Source: Bernardetiaceae bacterium
Lineage (GTDB): Bacteria > Bacteroidota > Bacteroidia > Cytophagales > Thermoflexibacteraceae
DNA: 64,000 bases
Assembly (NCBI GenBank): GCA_025056255.1
Contig: JANWVT010000002.1
Coordinates: forward strand, 186,001-250,000
Direction: 5' to 3'
The notes beneath the pieces were generated by a model. It had not been told where the DNA came from and made no database searches. It was given only the letters and a program-made list of their open reading frames with translations. The first letter of the stretch is position 1; every line of letters begins with the position of its first letter. Shown here in pieces: positions 25,618-34,336 of the stretch. A program made the translations under genes and the position numbers.

Positions 25618-27018
25618 ATGGCTGCCAAACTCAAAACTTCCTATTTCTGCCAGAACTGCGGCTATCAGTCAGCCAAATGGATGGGTAAATGCCCTTCGTG
25701 TCAGCAATGGAATACCTTCGCAGAAGAAATTATTGCCAAAGAAGACAAGGCCAAACCCACATGGCGCGGCGAAGGCAAGCAATCCGTTGCGCCGAAACCC
25801 AAGCCCATTGCAGAGATAGACTATACCGAGCAACCGCGCCACATCACACCCGACAAAGAGTTGAACCGCGTACTTGGCGGCGGCATCGTACCGGGCAGCA
25901 TTGTACTAATTGGCGGCGAACCGGGCATTGGTAAGTCCACGCTGCTGCTGCAACTTGCATTAAACATGCCCTTAAAAACCCTGTACATTTCGGGCGAAGA
26001 AAGCGAACAGCAAATCAAGATGCGCGCCGAGCGCATTGAATTGCCTGAAAACAACGCCGTTACTCCACGCTCGGAAAGTGAATGCTTCATTATGACCGAA
26101 ACCAACACGCAGCATATTTTCAAACACATTGAGCAACTGGAACCCGAATTGCTCATTGTGGATTCCATCCAGACGCTGGCCACTTCGCACATAGAGTCGG
26201 CGGCAGGCAGCGTTTCGCAGGTGCGCGAATGTACCGCCGAACTGTTGCGCTATGCCAAAGAAAGCGGCACACCTGTTTTTCTGATTGGGCACATCACCAA
26301 AGAAGGCACACTGGCAGGTCCCAAAGTACTGGAACACATGGTGGATACCGTGCTGCAATTTGAGGGCGACCGCCACCTGACTTACCGCATCTTGCGCACC
26401 ATTAAAAACCGCTTTGGTTCTACTTCCGAATTGGGCATCTACGAGATGCGCAGCAATGGGCTGCGCGAAGTGGGCAATCCTTCGGAAATACTGCTGTCGC
26501 AGCGCGATGACCACCTCAGCGGGATTAGCATCGGCACGACGCTGGAAGGCAACCGCCCGCTGCTGGTGGAAGTACAGTCTTTGGTGAGTGCAGCTACCTA
26601 CGGCACGCCGCAGCGCAGTAGCACAGGTTTTGATTCCAAACGGCTCAATATGTTGCTAGCCGTGCTGGAAAAACGCGGCGGCTATCGGCTCGGCTCGCAA
26701 GACGTTTTTCTGAACATTGCCGGCGGTTTCCGCGTGGAAGACCCTGCTATTGACCTTGCTGTATGCCTTTCCATCGTTTCATCGTATGAAGACATTGCCA
26801 TTCCGCCGCATACTTGTTTTGCAGGCGAAGTTGGGCTGGGGGGCGAAATCCGCGCTGTAAGCCGCATAGAAAACCGCATTGCCGAAGCCGAAAAACTCGG
26901 CTTTCAGCAAATTTTCATTTCCCGCTATAACCTCAAAGGACTGGAAACGAGTCGTTTCCAAATCAAAATACATCCCGTTGCACACATAGGAGAAGTGATT
27001 CAGCGACTTATAGTGTAG
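25618..27018 (+). CDS. radA: DNA repair protein RadA
   Basis: RadA (Sms) is a RecA-like ATPase/helicase that promotes branch migration during recombinational repair. The 466 residues are complete: a C4 zinc finger (Cys11, Cys14, Cys25, Cys28 in CQNCGYQSAKWMGKCPSC), Walker A GGEPGIGKST (99-108), the RadA-specific KNRFG motif (263-267), and a C-terminal Lon-protease-like domain (GGFRVEDPAIDLAVCLSIVS). It starts 7 bp after gldF on the same strand. Its base composition is GC-rich like czcA and gldF, which is odd for a core gene among AT-rich neighbours. Confidence 0.97.
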   Translation: MAAKLKTSYFCQNCGYQSAKWMGKCPSCQQWNTFAEEIIAKEDKAKPTWRGEGKQSVAPKPKPIAEIDYTEQPRHITPDKELNRVLGGGIVPGSIVLIGGEPGIGKSTLLLQLALNMPLKTLYISGEESEQQIKMRAERIELPENNAVTPRSESECFIMTETNTQHIFKHIEQLEPELLIVDSIQTLATSHIESAAGSVSQVRECTAELLRYAKESGTPVFLIGHITKEGTLAGPKVLEHMVDTVLQFEGDRHLTYRILRTIKNRFGSTSELGIYEMRSNGLREVGNPSEILLSQRDDHLSGISIGTTLEGNRPLLVEVQSLVSAATYGTPQRSSTGFDSKRLNMLLAVLEKRGGYRLGSQDVFLNIAGGFRVEDPAIDLAVCLSIVSSYEDIAIPPHTCFAGEVGLGGEIRAVSRIENRIAEAEKLGFQQIFISRYNLKGLETSRFQIKIHPVAHIGEVIQRLIV

Positions 27019-27100
27019 CTTTAACAAAAATATTCTAAACCTTTTATTTGCAGTTAGTTAGCTTTTCGCTAACTTCGTTAGGTGATGCTTGCATAACAGA

Positions 27101-27127
27101 ATTAACATTTCTTGGAGAAATGTTAAT
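27101..27127. repeat. AT-rich inverted repeat upstream of the LysM gene
   Basis: ATTAACATTTC (27101-27111) and GAAATGTTAAT (27117-27127) are perfectly complementary over 11 bp with a 5-base loop (ttgga). No T-run follows. A weaker 7-bp hairpin (AGTTAGC...GCTAACT, 27056-27074) precedes it. The placement between radA and the LysM gene fits a terminator or an operator. Confidence 0.6.
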
Positions 27128-27177
27128 GTGCCATAACAAAAAATACACTTTGGAATTGCTGTTAAACAATAAAAACT

Positions 27178-27951
27178 ATGAAACCCCATAGCGTATTTTG
27201 TTGGTTTTTTATTACTTTATTGTGGATAACGCTACCGTTAGGCGCACAAAATCCACCTAAGGAAGGTAAAAAAATAAAATATATCATCAAAAAAGGCGAC
27301 AACGTTATCGGTATTGCCCGAAAATTCGGCATGAATCCACAGGAAATACTGACACTGAACAACATTAAAAATGCTCACCACATTCGCGAAGGGCAGGAAA
27401 TTATTGTGATTGACAACCGGAATGCATCAATGGCAGTGATGCCTGTGGTAGCAACTTCCTCTGCACCTAAGGAGGTAAAAAAAGTGGAAACCAAGCGCTA
27501 CCATGCCGTTATGCAGGGGGAAACACTCAGCAGCATTGCCCGCAGCTATGGCATCACGGTAGCTCAATTGATGGAATGGAATAAACTAACGGTTGCTCAA
27601 ACAGCTTTGAAACCGGGGCAAAAACTGATAGTAGGAGATTTAAGCAACGAAGTAAAGCAAGAGCAGTTTCTCACCGGTAAAGGGCGTATAGTAAACGAGC
27701 GCGGCATGGGTATGATGATTAGCGGCGTAGATGCCAACTTAAATGTCGCTTTGCACCGTTCTGCCCCCGAGGGCAGCATGATTCGCGTTTACAATGAGAG
27801 CACTAAACGAGCAGTGCTGGCAAAAGTCATTGGTAAAATTCCCAATGTGGACAGCGATAAAAAAGTAATCGTTAAACTTTCCGCAGGTGCTTGCCGTGCA
27901 TTGGGCGTAATGAACGACCGATTCCCTGTAGAGGTTACTTACGAGAAGTAA
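27178..27951 (+). CDS. LysM and RlpA-like (DPBB) secreted protein
   Basis: This 257-residue protein has a signal peptide (about 1-23, ending LGAQ). Two LysM peptidoglycan-binding domains follow at about 34-79 (YIIKKGDNVIGIARKFG) and 108-153 (YHAVMQGETLSSIARSYG), then a C-terminal double-psi beta-barrel-like domain (about 167-255). The last part resembles the RlpA/expansin fold used by some cell-wall proteins. It is probably periplasmic, bound to peptidoglycan. No catalytic residues of a peptidase are evident. It is intact and of ordinary GC content, in contrast to radA before it. It is followed by a broken AsmA-like gene. Confidence 0.85.
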   Translation: MKPHSVFCWFFITLLWITLPLGAQNPPKEGKKIKYIIKKGDNVIGIARKFGMNPQEILTLNNIKNAHHIREGQEIIVIDNRNASMAVMPVVATSSAPKEVKKVETKRYHAVMQGETLSSIARSYGITVAQLMEWNKLTVAQTALKPGQKLIVGDLSNEVKQEQFLTGKGRIVNERGMGMMISGVDANLNVALHRSAPEGSMIRVYNESTKRAVLAKVIGKIPNVDSDKKVIVKLSAGACRALGVMNDRFPVEVTYEK

Positions 27952-28000
27952 GCCGATATACAGGTTAAATCAGTAACTTTTGTAAACTAAATTGTTACTG

Positions 28001-28439
28001 ATGACTATTTCACACAGGCGTTTTTGGCTGGTTGGCATTGTAGGCGTATTGTTCTTGGCAACCCTTGCGCCTGTCATCATCATTCATTTTTATTATCAGC
28101 GACTACATGATAGCCGAGCTGGGCAGGCAGTTGAAAGGTCGTACCGAGCTTGCCAAGTTTCATGTGGCACCCTTTGCTAATTTCCCTTACATATCAGTAG
28201 ATTTAGAAGGGCTGCAATTCTTTGGGAGTGCAACCGATACGCTGCCGATTTATCGCTTTCAGGATTTATACGTCGGTTTTGATGTTGCTGAATGGATGCG
28301 CGGCAAACTCAATATCAAACAGTTACGGGTGGAAGGCGGCGAGTGGAATATTGTGATTGAGCAAGCCGCTCGCATTAACCTTTTGGAAGCAAAAAATCCA
28401 AAGAAGAAAGAAGCCGACAGCAGCAAAACTGCCATCTAA
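28001..28439 (+). pseudogene. Frameshifted and truncated AsmA-like gene
   Basis: ATG 28001 starts MTISHRRFWLVGIVGVLFLA with one transmembrane segment, and the frame is lost near residue 30. In the next frame the sequence continues as SDYMIAELGRQLKGRTELAK and then FANFPYISVDLEGLQFF, IKQLRVEGGEWNIVI and a Lys-rich end. This is the layout of the AsmA N-terminal region (membrane anchor, then beta repeats LxLxNLxx). One extra T in the T5 run near 28087-28091 would explain the shift. AsmA proteins usually exceed 600 residues, but this one stops at about 145 and a hairpin follows at once. It is therefore probably a remnant; a natural short protein is the alternative. Confidence 0.6.
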
Positions 28440-28460
28440 TTGCACCTACAAAAGGTGCAA
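28440..28460 (+). terminator. Hairpin after the AsmA-like remnant
   Basis: TTGCACCT (28440-28447) pairs perfectly with AGGTGCAA (28453-28460) around a 5-base loop, starting on the base after the TAA stop. The tail is CTCTCTATCTT rather than a pure T-run, so termination is plausible but weak. Confidence 0.45.
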
Positions 28461-28667
28461 CTCTCTATCTTAACGCGAATTTACAATAACTCTGAAAATC
28501 AGTTGTTTACAAGTGAAAAAGCTCGGCTTTGCAGAAAAGCACATTTTAAATTGTATTTCCGACATGAATGCGTGTAGGAACAGAGGGCGTGTAACAAGCG
28601 CGCTTGGTTCAGGTCTTGTATCAAGTAAGAACTTTGCTAAGATTTACTGGATAATTTACGCTTGTTA

Positions 28668-29528
28668 TCAGTAGCGAAAGCCAGTGAGTTGTTCGCTTAT
28701 TTCCCACAGTTGGCGGGCTACTTGGGCATCAGTTGCAATAGGAATCATATGGCGGCGTAGCCGATTTTTGTAAAAATAGCCACCGCTAATGCCTTTTACT
28801 TCGGGGGCAGTAGCTAAATAAATAGCAGTAGCTGCTCCTTCTTCTGCACTAATTAAGAAGGGTTTAGCAATTTTAAACAGCCAAGCAAACCAACCGGGTG
28901 TGCTGTCGGCAAAGCCTGAATTGACTGCTCCCGGATGTAGAGAGTTAACGTAGATATTTTTGCCAGTAGTGCGGCGCGCAAGTTCAGCGGCAAACAAAAT
29001 ATTGCAAAGTTTAGAAATACAATATGCTTTAATGCCACTATATCCGCGCTCCAATTGCAAGTTATCTAACCTAAACGGTGCATAGCGATGTGCTTCGGAG
29101 GCTACGCATACTACGCGTGCTTCTCCATTTTTGGCAGCTGCTTTTTCCAAAGCTGGCATGAGCAAACCAGTTAGCAAAAAATAGCCCAGATGATTGACGG
29201 CAAAAGTAGCTTCTATACCGTCTTCGGTTAATTGGCGCTTGTCGGAGGCTAAAAAACCTGCATTATTTACCAATACATCTAAGCTATTGTATTGATTGAG
29301 GAACTGAGCAGCCGCTTGTCTAATTTGGCGTTGTGAAGCAAAATCTACCTGAATGATTTCCACCTGAGAATTACCTGAAAGCTGAATAATTTCTTGCCGA
29401 GCCGCTTCTGCCTTGGCACGGTTGCGGCACATCATTACCACCGTATCGCCGCGTTTAGCAAGTGCTGTTGCAGTTACTTTGCCTATTCCCGAGTTAGCAC
29501 CTGTTACAATACTGATTTTGTTGCTCAT
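28668..29528 (-). CDS. SDR family oxidoreductase (retinol dehydrogenase-like)
   Basis: This is a short-chain dehydrogenase of about 286 residues. The cofactor motif TGANSGIG is near the N-terminus, NNAG near residue 87, and YCISKLCNILFAAELARR gives the catalytic Tyr-x-x-x-Lys. The overall pattern (LPALEKAAAKNGEARVVCVASEAHR, LHPGAVNSGF) resembles RDH11-14 and WW-domain oxidoreductase-like SDRs. The substrate is unknown. ATG 29528 (MSNKISIVTG) is chosen over the in-frame TTG at 29537. It reads away from the M20 dipeptidase gene behind a 120-bp gap. Confidence 0.85.
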   Translation of the reverse strand: MSNKISIVTGANSGIGKVTATALAKRGDTVVMMCRNRAKAEAARQEIIQLSGNSQVEIIQVDFASQRQIRQAAAQFLNQYNSLDVLVNNAGFLASDKRQLTEDGIEATFAVNHLGYFLLTGLLMPALEKAAAKNGEARVVCVASEAHRYAPFRLDNLQLERGYSGIKAYCISKLCNILFAAELARRTTGKNIYVNSLHPGAVNSGFADSTPGWFAWLFKIAKPFLISAEEGAATAIYLATAPEVKGISGGYFYKNRLRRHMIPIATDAQVARQLWEISEQLTGFRY

Positions 29529-29650
29529 ACTGTTCAATAAAGCAGGAATAAGTTACGAAAAAGCCTTTGAGTTGAACTTGGCTTGCTATTTGGCAAATAG
29601 GTCAGCAAGGTCCAAAAAAGGTAGGCAGGTCGCTCTGCTCTGTTGGTAAA

Positions 29651-31021
29651 TTATTTACTCAACTCGGCAAAGTAGTAATAAAAATAAGGAATAGTTTCGA
29701 TGCCCTTGTAGTAGTTGAATAGCCCAAAGTTTTCATTAGGGGAATGAATGGCATCTGAATCTAACCCAAAGCCCATTAACACAGCATTCACACCGAGCAT
29801 ATCGTTGAATAGTTGTACAACAGGAATGCTGCCACCACTGCGTTGTGGAATAGGTTTTTTGCCAAAAGTTTTTTCCATTGCCATTTCTGCAGCTTTGTAG
29901 GCAATTGAGCCAACAGAGGTTACAATAGGCTCAGCGCCATGGTGAAAGTCTACTTTTACTTGTACGCCTTTGGGCGCAATGGCTTTGAAATGCTCAGTAA
30001 ATTGTTGGGCAATTTCTGCCGACGTTTGGTTAGGTACTAAGCGCATCGAGATTTTGGCATATGCCTTAGCAGGAATAACTGTTTTAGACCCTTCTCCTGT
30101 ATAGCCGCCCCAAATGCCGTTAACATCTAAGGTTGGACGTATCGAGGTGAGTTCTGGTACAGAATAGCCCTTTTCACCTGCCAGTGCTTCAACACCCAAA
30201 TCAGCTTTGTAGGTTGCTACATCGAAGGGAGCTTCTGCCATAGAAGCACGTTCAGTAGCACTCAGTTCTACTACTTTATCGTAAAAGCCGGGAATAGTGA
30301 TGCGTCCGTCGGTATCTTTTAGTTTAGCAATCATTTCGCAAAGTGCGTTGATAGGATTTACCACAGCGCCTCCATAAGTACCTGAATGCAAATCTCGGTT
30401 AGGTCCGCTTACCTCTACCTGCACGTAAGTAATTCCACGGAGCCCCACTGTAATAGAAGGTACATCGTTGGCTATCATGTTGGTGTCGGAAATGAGTAGC
30501 ACATCGGCTTTTAACTTTTCAGCATTTTGCTGAATAAAATAGGGCAGGCTTTCTGAACCAATTTCTTCTTCGCCTTCAATGATAAATTTTACATTACAAG
30601 GCAGCTCCTTAGTAGCTGTCATGGCTTCAAACGCTTTAATGTGCATATACATTTGTCCTTTGTCGTCACATGCACCGCGTGCGTATATTTTTCCGTTTTT
30701 GATGATTGGCTCAAACGGCGGCGAATCCCACAGTTCTATGGGGTCAGCAGGTTGTACATCGTAGTGCCCATATACTAACACAGTAGGGAGTTGAGGAGCA
30801 ATTATTTTTTCTGCATATACGATAGGATGGTGATTAGTAAAACATATTTCCGTGCGGTCTGCACCGGCTTGCTGCAATTGTTGTTCAATAAATGTTGCTG
30901 CACGCAGCATGTTGTCTTTATATTCAGCAGCAGCACTAACAGAAGGAATTCGAATCAGTTCAAAGAGCTCGTCGAGAAAACGTTGCTTATTAGCTTGTAT
31001 GTAATTTTGCGTTTGTTGCAT
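29651..31021 (-). CDS. M20 family dipeptidase
   Basis: This 456-residue zinc peptidase belongs to the M20/M25/M40 family and the PepV/CNDP-like dipeptidase group. Metal ligands are visible in VYGHYDVQPADP (His and catalytic Asp), ARGACDDKGQ (bridging Asp), EGEEEIGSES (general base Glu and ligand Glu) and ISDTNM. The dimerisation lid domain occupies roughly 190-330 (SGPNRDLHSGTYGGAVVNP). It is cytoplasmic and probably hydrolyses dipeptides or acylated amino acids. The ATG lies at 31021. It ends 122 bp before the SDR gene in the same direction. Confidence 0.9.
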   Translation of the reverse strand: MQQTQNYIQANKQRFLDELFELIRIPSVSAAAEYKDNMLRAATFIEQQLQQAGADRTEICFTNHHPIVYAEKIIAPQLPTVLVYGHYDVQPADPIELWDSPPFEPIIKNGKIYARGACDDKGQMYMHIKAFEAMTATKELPCNVKFIIEGEEEIGSESLPYFIQQNAEKLKADVLLISDTNMIANDVPSITVGLRGITYVQVEVSGPNRDLHSGTYGGAVVNPINALCEMIAKLKDTDGRITIPGFYDKVVELSATERASMAEAPFDVATYKADLGVEALAGEKGYSVPELTSIRPTLDVNGIWGGYTGEGSKTVIPAKAYAKISMRLVPNQTSAEIAQQFTEHFKAIAPKGVQVKVDFHHGAEPIVTSVGSIAYKAAEMAMEKTFGKKPIPQRSGGSIPVVQLFNDMLGVNAVLMGFGLDSDAIHSPNENFGLFNYYKGIETIPYFYYYFAELSK

Positions 31022-31067
31022 GATAAACCTTATAAGTATGTAAAATTATTGTTTTTGCATGAAAGAA

Positions 31068-31808
31068 TTACTGTCCCAGAAAGTTGCGGATAGCCTGCTC
31101 GGTTTGGCGAATGACTTCCTCAGAAGTTTTGCCGTTTCGTTCTATGGGAGGCAAAGCGGTGCATTTTAGATGTACGCCAATTGGGACGGGCATGAATCCA
31201 TATTTTGCTAGTTCCCAAGAGCCTTGTATAGCTACGGGAATGACCAATGCGCTTGGAGCAGCTTTGAGCAGCACGCTGAGTCCTTGCGGTTTAAAGGGCT
31301 TCATTTTGCCATCGCGCGAGCGCGTGCCTTCAGCAAAAATGCAGCCGGCATAGCGCTTGGCTTCTAAGTATTCGCCAAATTGTTTCAAAGCAGGTAACGA
31401 TTGCCGCACGTCTTTGCGGTCTATACAAACCGAACCGCCATGACGCAGATTGTATGAAATACTCGGGATGCCTCTTGCCAGTTCTACTTTCGAGACGTAT
31501 TTGGCATGATGCTTGGCAAACATAACGCCCAGCAGAGGGATATCGTACATGCTTTGGTGATTACTTACTACTATCAGTGGGCGGTTGGTAGGAAGTTCGT
31601 AGTTGAGTTGCCAAGTGATGCGCGTGCCTAACATTAGGCGCAATTGCCACAGCAAAGCATGTAGCAGTATATCCACTGATTTTTTATGTGCCTCATATCC
31701 TCCAAAGGTACGTGCTAGCACTTGCACGAGATGAAAAACAATCAACAACAAGAAAAATATTATGACAAAGAAAGGCCAAATGAGCCACGCGACAACCTTT
31801 TTCCACAT
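31068..31808 (-). CDS. plsC: 1-acyl-sn-glycerol-3-phosphate acyltransferase (PlsC family)
   Basis: About 246 residues, converting lysophosphatidic acid to phosphatidic acid at the inner membrane. Motif I is NHQSMYD (NHxxxxD), motif III FAEGTRSRDG, and motif IV is the IPVAIQGSWE region. Hydrophobic helices near residues 5-25 anchor it. ATG 31808 (MWKKVVAWLIWPFF) is preferred over the upstream TTG at 31841, which adds an 11-residue unconserved lead. It lies between porQ and the dipeptidase gene on the same strand with gaps of 92 and 46 bp. Substrate preference within the acyltransferase family is not decided. Confidence 0.87.
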   Translation of the reverse strand: MWKKVVAWLIWPFFVIIFFLLLIVFHLVQVLARTFGGYEAHKKSVDILLHALLWQLRLMLGTRITWQLNYELPTNRPLIVVSNHQSMYDIPLLGVMFAKHHAKYVSKVELARGIPSISYNLRHGGSVCIDRKDVRQSLPALKQFGEYLEAKRYAGCIFAEGTRSRDGKMKPFKPQGLSVLLKAAPSALVIPVAIQGSWELAKYGFMPVPIGVHLKCTALPPIERNGKTSEEVIRQTEQAIRNFLGQ

Positions 31809-31900
31809 CTTGTAGGTGTAATGAACCAGTTTTGCTTGCAAAAATAAGATAGCTTGTGCTGGTTGCCGATAGCCGACGGTTGCTTTTCTTGTTGATGGCT

Positions 31901-33052
31901 TTAATTATCAATTTCTACGCGCGTGCGCAGTTTTGCTGATATCCGCGACAAGTCAGCAACGATACTGAAGGCGCTAATACCACCTGCCACATGCCGCACT
32001 TGATAGCTATAAGAAATTTCTATGGTTTTCATGCTGAGCATTACACCAAAAGAAAAGCCGCTAAGTGCGCGCCTTTGTGGCAAACCGAGCTCTTGCCTGT
32101 GCAGTACGTTATAACCTGTTCGCAACTGCAAATTGGGATGTAATAACCATTCACTGCCCACTACCAAGCGCCGCGCCAGTTTTTGCCACAGCGTAGGTAC
32201 ATCAACCAGTGGATTGCCATTGAGGTCAAAGCCTGTCGGACGAGTGGGGTCGTTATAAACAATGTCGCCGCGGGGGGCTAATTGCCATGCCGTCAGTGAA
32301 AAACGAAGTGGCATTTTTTCAGGTCTGAAACTGATGCCCACTTGTGCATCAAAAGGCATTATCCATTGCGAAGCATCGGTGTAGTTACTTGCAGCAAAGC
32401 CAATGTTGCGCATAGTTAGCCCTATGCGCAGGTCTTTCTTAGGATGTTGGAATAGCGCGCCTATATCTGCCAGCAAAGCTACCGATTGAAAAGTAGCAAT
32501 GGAAGACCCCGCTCCTTTTAATGTAATCCCCAGAGTAAAAGGACTGAGTGTGTGGGCATAGTTGAAAGCAAGCACGTATTCAGCAGCCGTAAAGCTACCT
32601 GTGGGTGCGCCTGTAGCATCAAATCCCTCAAACTGTCCATAGCCGATGTATTGCAGCCCAATAGCTAATCGTTGATGCCGGCGTGTAGGTAGCACGGATG
32701 CCAGTGTGGTATGCAGTGCCTGCCCTGAAAGCAACTGCAACTGTAAAGTTGCTTGATGTTTTGCTGAGTCGGTGTTAAGTGCAGGATTGCTCAGCCATAA
32801 CGATGCATCCTTTCCTACTGATGCTACTTGTACGCCACCTTGCGCTACTGTACGGGTATTAGGGGGCAGTTGCAAAAAACTGAAACTTTGTCCGCCACCA
32901 ATTTGAGCTTGGGCAAACAGCGGTAGTAAAGCTGCTAATAAAAAAGTCTGACAAGCATTTGCTACTGCTACCCGCTTGTATTGGTTGTTATGCGAAAGCC
33001 ATGTATCGTACGCATTAGTTAGCATGCTAAAATGTTTACTCGAAGTCGGCAT
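31901..33052 (-). CDS. porQ: Type IX secretion system protein PorQ
   Basis: This 383-residue outer-membrane beta-barrel protein resembles the PorV/PorQ FadL-like family. The mature start reads IGGGQSFSFLQLPPNTRTVAQGG, and ASVGKDASLWLSNPAL follows, both characteristic of PorQ. The signal peptide (ACQTFLLAALLPLFAQA) lies unusually deep, at about residues 33-50. The true start may thus be internal, for example ATG 33025 or a non-ATG codon. PorQ works with PorU/PorV/PorZ in the attachment of secreted cargo to the cell surface. It overlaps the NamZ gene by 17 bp, so the two are probably translationally coupled. Confidence 0.8.
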   Translation of the reverse strand: MPTSSKHFSMLTNAYDTWLSHNNQYKRVAVANACQTFLLAALLPLFAQAQIGGGQSFSFLQLPPNTRTVAQGGVQVASVGKDASLWLSNPALNTDSAKHQATLQLQLLSGQALHTTLASVLPTRRHQRLAIGLQYIGYGQFEGFDATGAPTGSFTAAEYVLAFNYAHTLSPFTLGITLKGAGSSIATFQSVALLADIGALFQHPKKDLRIGLTMRNIGFAASNYTDASQWIMPFDAQVGISFRPEKMPLRFSLTAWQLAPRGDIVYNDPTRPTGFDLNGNPLVDVPTLWQKLARRLVVGSEWLLHPNLQLRTGYNVLHRQELGLPQRRALSGFSFGVMLSMKTIEISYSYQVRHVAGGISAFSIVADLSRISAKLRTRVEIDN

Positions 33053-34256
33053 ATAGCAAATATTTTTTACGCATGGCTTTATAAGCTGCTAAGTCTTCAG
33101 CCCAAGTAGCTTTAATGGCTGCTTCGCTCATGCCTGCTATAATCTGTTGGCGCAGTTGGTCGGTGCCTGCCAACTTTTCAAAAAAAGGAATGAAAAACTG
33201 GTCTTTTTGTGGTGCGAGCCGGTACATTTCCATAAGTGGCTGTAAACTAAAACCAAAATGGCTTACATCCGTTTGGCGGTAGTCTATTCCGCAGCAGATT
33301 TTATCTTTGTGAGGTGGATTTTTGGCTCCTTCGGTGCTGCGTGGGGAAAAGCAAAATTGTTTGTCTGGATTTTCTGGAAAGCCAATCACTTGAAAAGGAG
33401 CCTCTGTACCTCTGCCAACACTTACAATGGTGCCTTCCAGTAAACACAAGCTTGGGTAGAGGGCTATTGCACGGTCGTTAGGCAAATTAGGTGAAGGGCG
33501 TATTGGCAAAGAGTAGCGCTTGGTATGGTCGTAGTATAGGCATGTTATTACTTGTAACGGGCAAGTAATACCACCTGCAAGCCAACCCTCTCCGTTAATC
33601 ATATGAGCCAACTCGCCCACGGTCAAGCCATGTACAATAGGTATAGGCTGCATTCCAACAAATGATTTGTAGCGCATATCCAAAACAGGACCATCTACAT
33701 ACCAGCCATTAGGATTAGGACGGTCTAAAACAATGAGTTTTTTATTTTGTTCTGCGCAGGCTTCCATGAGCAACTGCATAGTGTTGATGTAGGTATAGAA
33801 GCGAGCTCCTACATCTTGTATGTCAAAAACTACCACATCCACATCAGCCAAATCTTCTGGCAAGGGCTTGTTGCGTTTGCCATACAAGGAAATGATGGGT
33901 AAACCCGTTTTTTTATCATATTCATTTGCCACTTTTTCGCCGGCGTCTGCAGTGCCGCGAAAGCCGTGCTCTGGAACAAAAATCTTCACTACCTGAATTC
34001 CTTGTGCCAGAAGCGTATCTAACAGATGCGTGGTGCCAACAGTTGCAGTGTGATTCACCGTCAGGGCAACTCTTTTGCCCTGCAAAGCGGACAAATACTG
34101 GTCAAAACGAGCAGCACCTACTACAATATTTTCCTGCCTAATAAACTGAACAACCTGATGAGCCGCGGGCTGTGCCACTCCACACGCAAATAGAAACAAC
34201 CATATTGCGTTTGTTGCTCCGGTAAGCAAAAATGTTTTTACTATTGAAAAACACAT
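33036..34256 (-). CDS. namZ: Exo-beta-N-acetylmuramidase NamZ (DUF1343)
   Basis: About 406 residues with an N-terminal lipoprotein-like signal (LFLFACGVAQ). The DUF1343 family includes NamZ, which releases terminal N-acetylmuramic acid from peptidoglycan fragments. Conserved blocks are visible: VFVPEHG-type (KIFVPEHGFRGTADAGE), SLYGKRNKPL, VFDIQDVGARFYTY, VLDRPNPNGW and GLTVGELA. ATG 34256 (MCFSIVKTF) is preferred to ATG 34307, because a TAnnTTTG element lies across 34305-34312 and would fall inside the longer frame. The role is recovery or turnover of cell-wall sugars. It overlaps porQ and is divergent from the LolC/E-like gene. Confidence 0.87.
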   Translation of the reverse strand: MCFSIVKTFLLTGATNAIWLFLFACGVAQPAAHQVVQFIRQENIVVGAARFDQYLSALQGKRVALTVNHTATVGTTHLLDTLLAQGIQVVKIFVPEHGFRGTADAGEKVANEYDKKTGLPIISLYGKRNKPLPEDLADVDVVVFDIQDVGARFYTYINTMQLLMEACAEQNKKLIVLDRPNPNGWYVDGPVLDMRYKSFVGMQPIPIVHGLTVGELAHMINGEGWLAGGITCPLQVITCLYYDHTKRYSLPIRPSPNLPNDRAIALYPSLCLLEGTIVSVGRGTEAPFQVIGFPENPDKQFCFSPRSTEGAKNPPHKDKICCGIDYRQTDVSHFGFSLQPLMEMYRLAPQKDQFFIPFFEKLAGTDQLRQQIIAGMSEAAIKATWAEDLAAYKAMRKKYLLYADFE

Positions 34257-34304
34257 AACAACATAATTGTACTTCACAAAAAGTGAGTTTAAATTGCTTT
34301 TCTT

Positions 34305-34312
34305 CAAAGGTA
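34305..34312 (-). promoter_or_regulatory. Candidate -7 element of the namZ-porQ operon
   Basis: On the minus strand TACCTTTG fits TAnnTTTG. Its position implies a transcript start near 34298 and supports the internal ATG 34256. No clear -33 element is seen. It also lies within the short divergent gap to the + strand permease gene. Confidence 0.35.
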
Positions 34313-34336
34313 GTGAATAGAACCTTCTGAGGGCTC

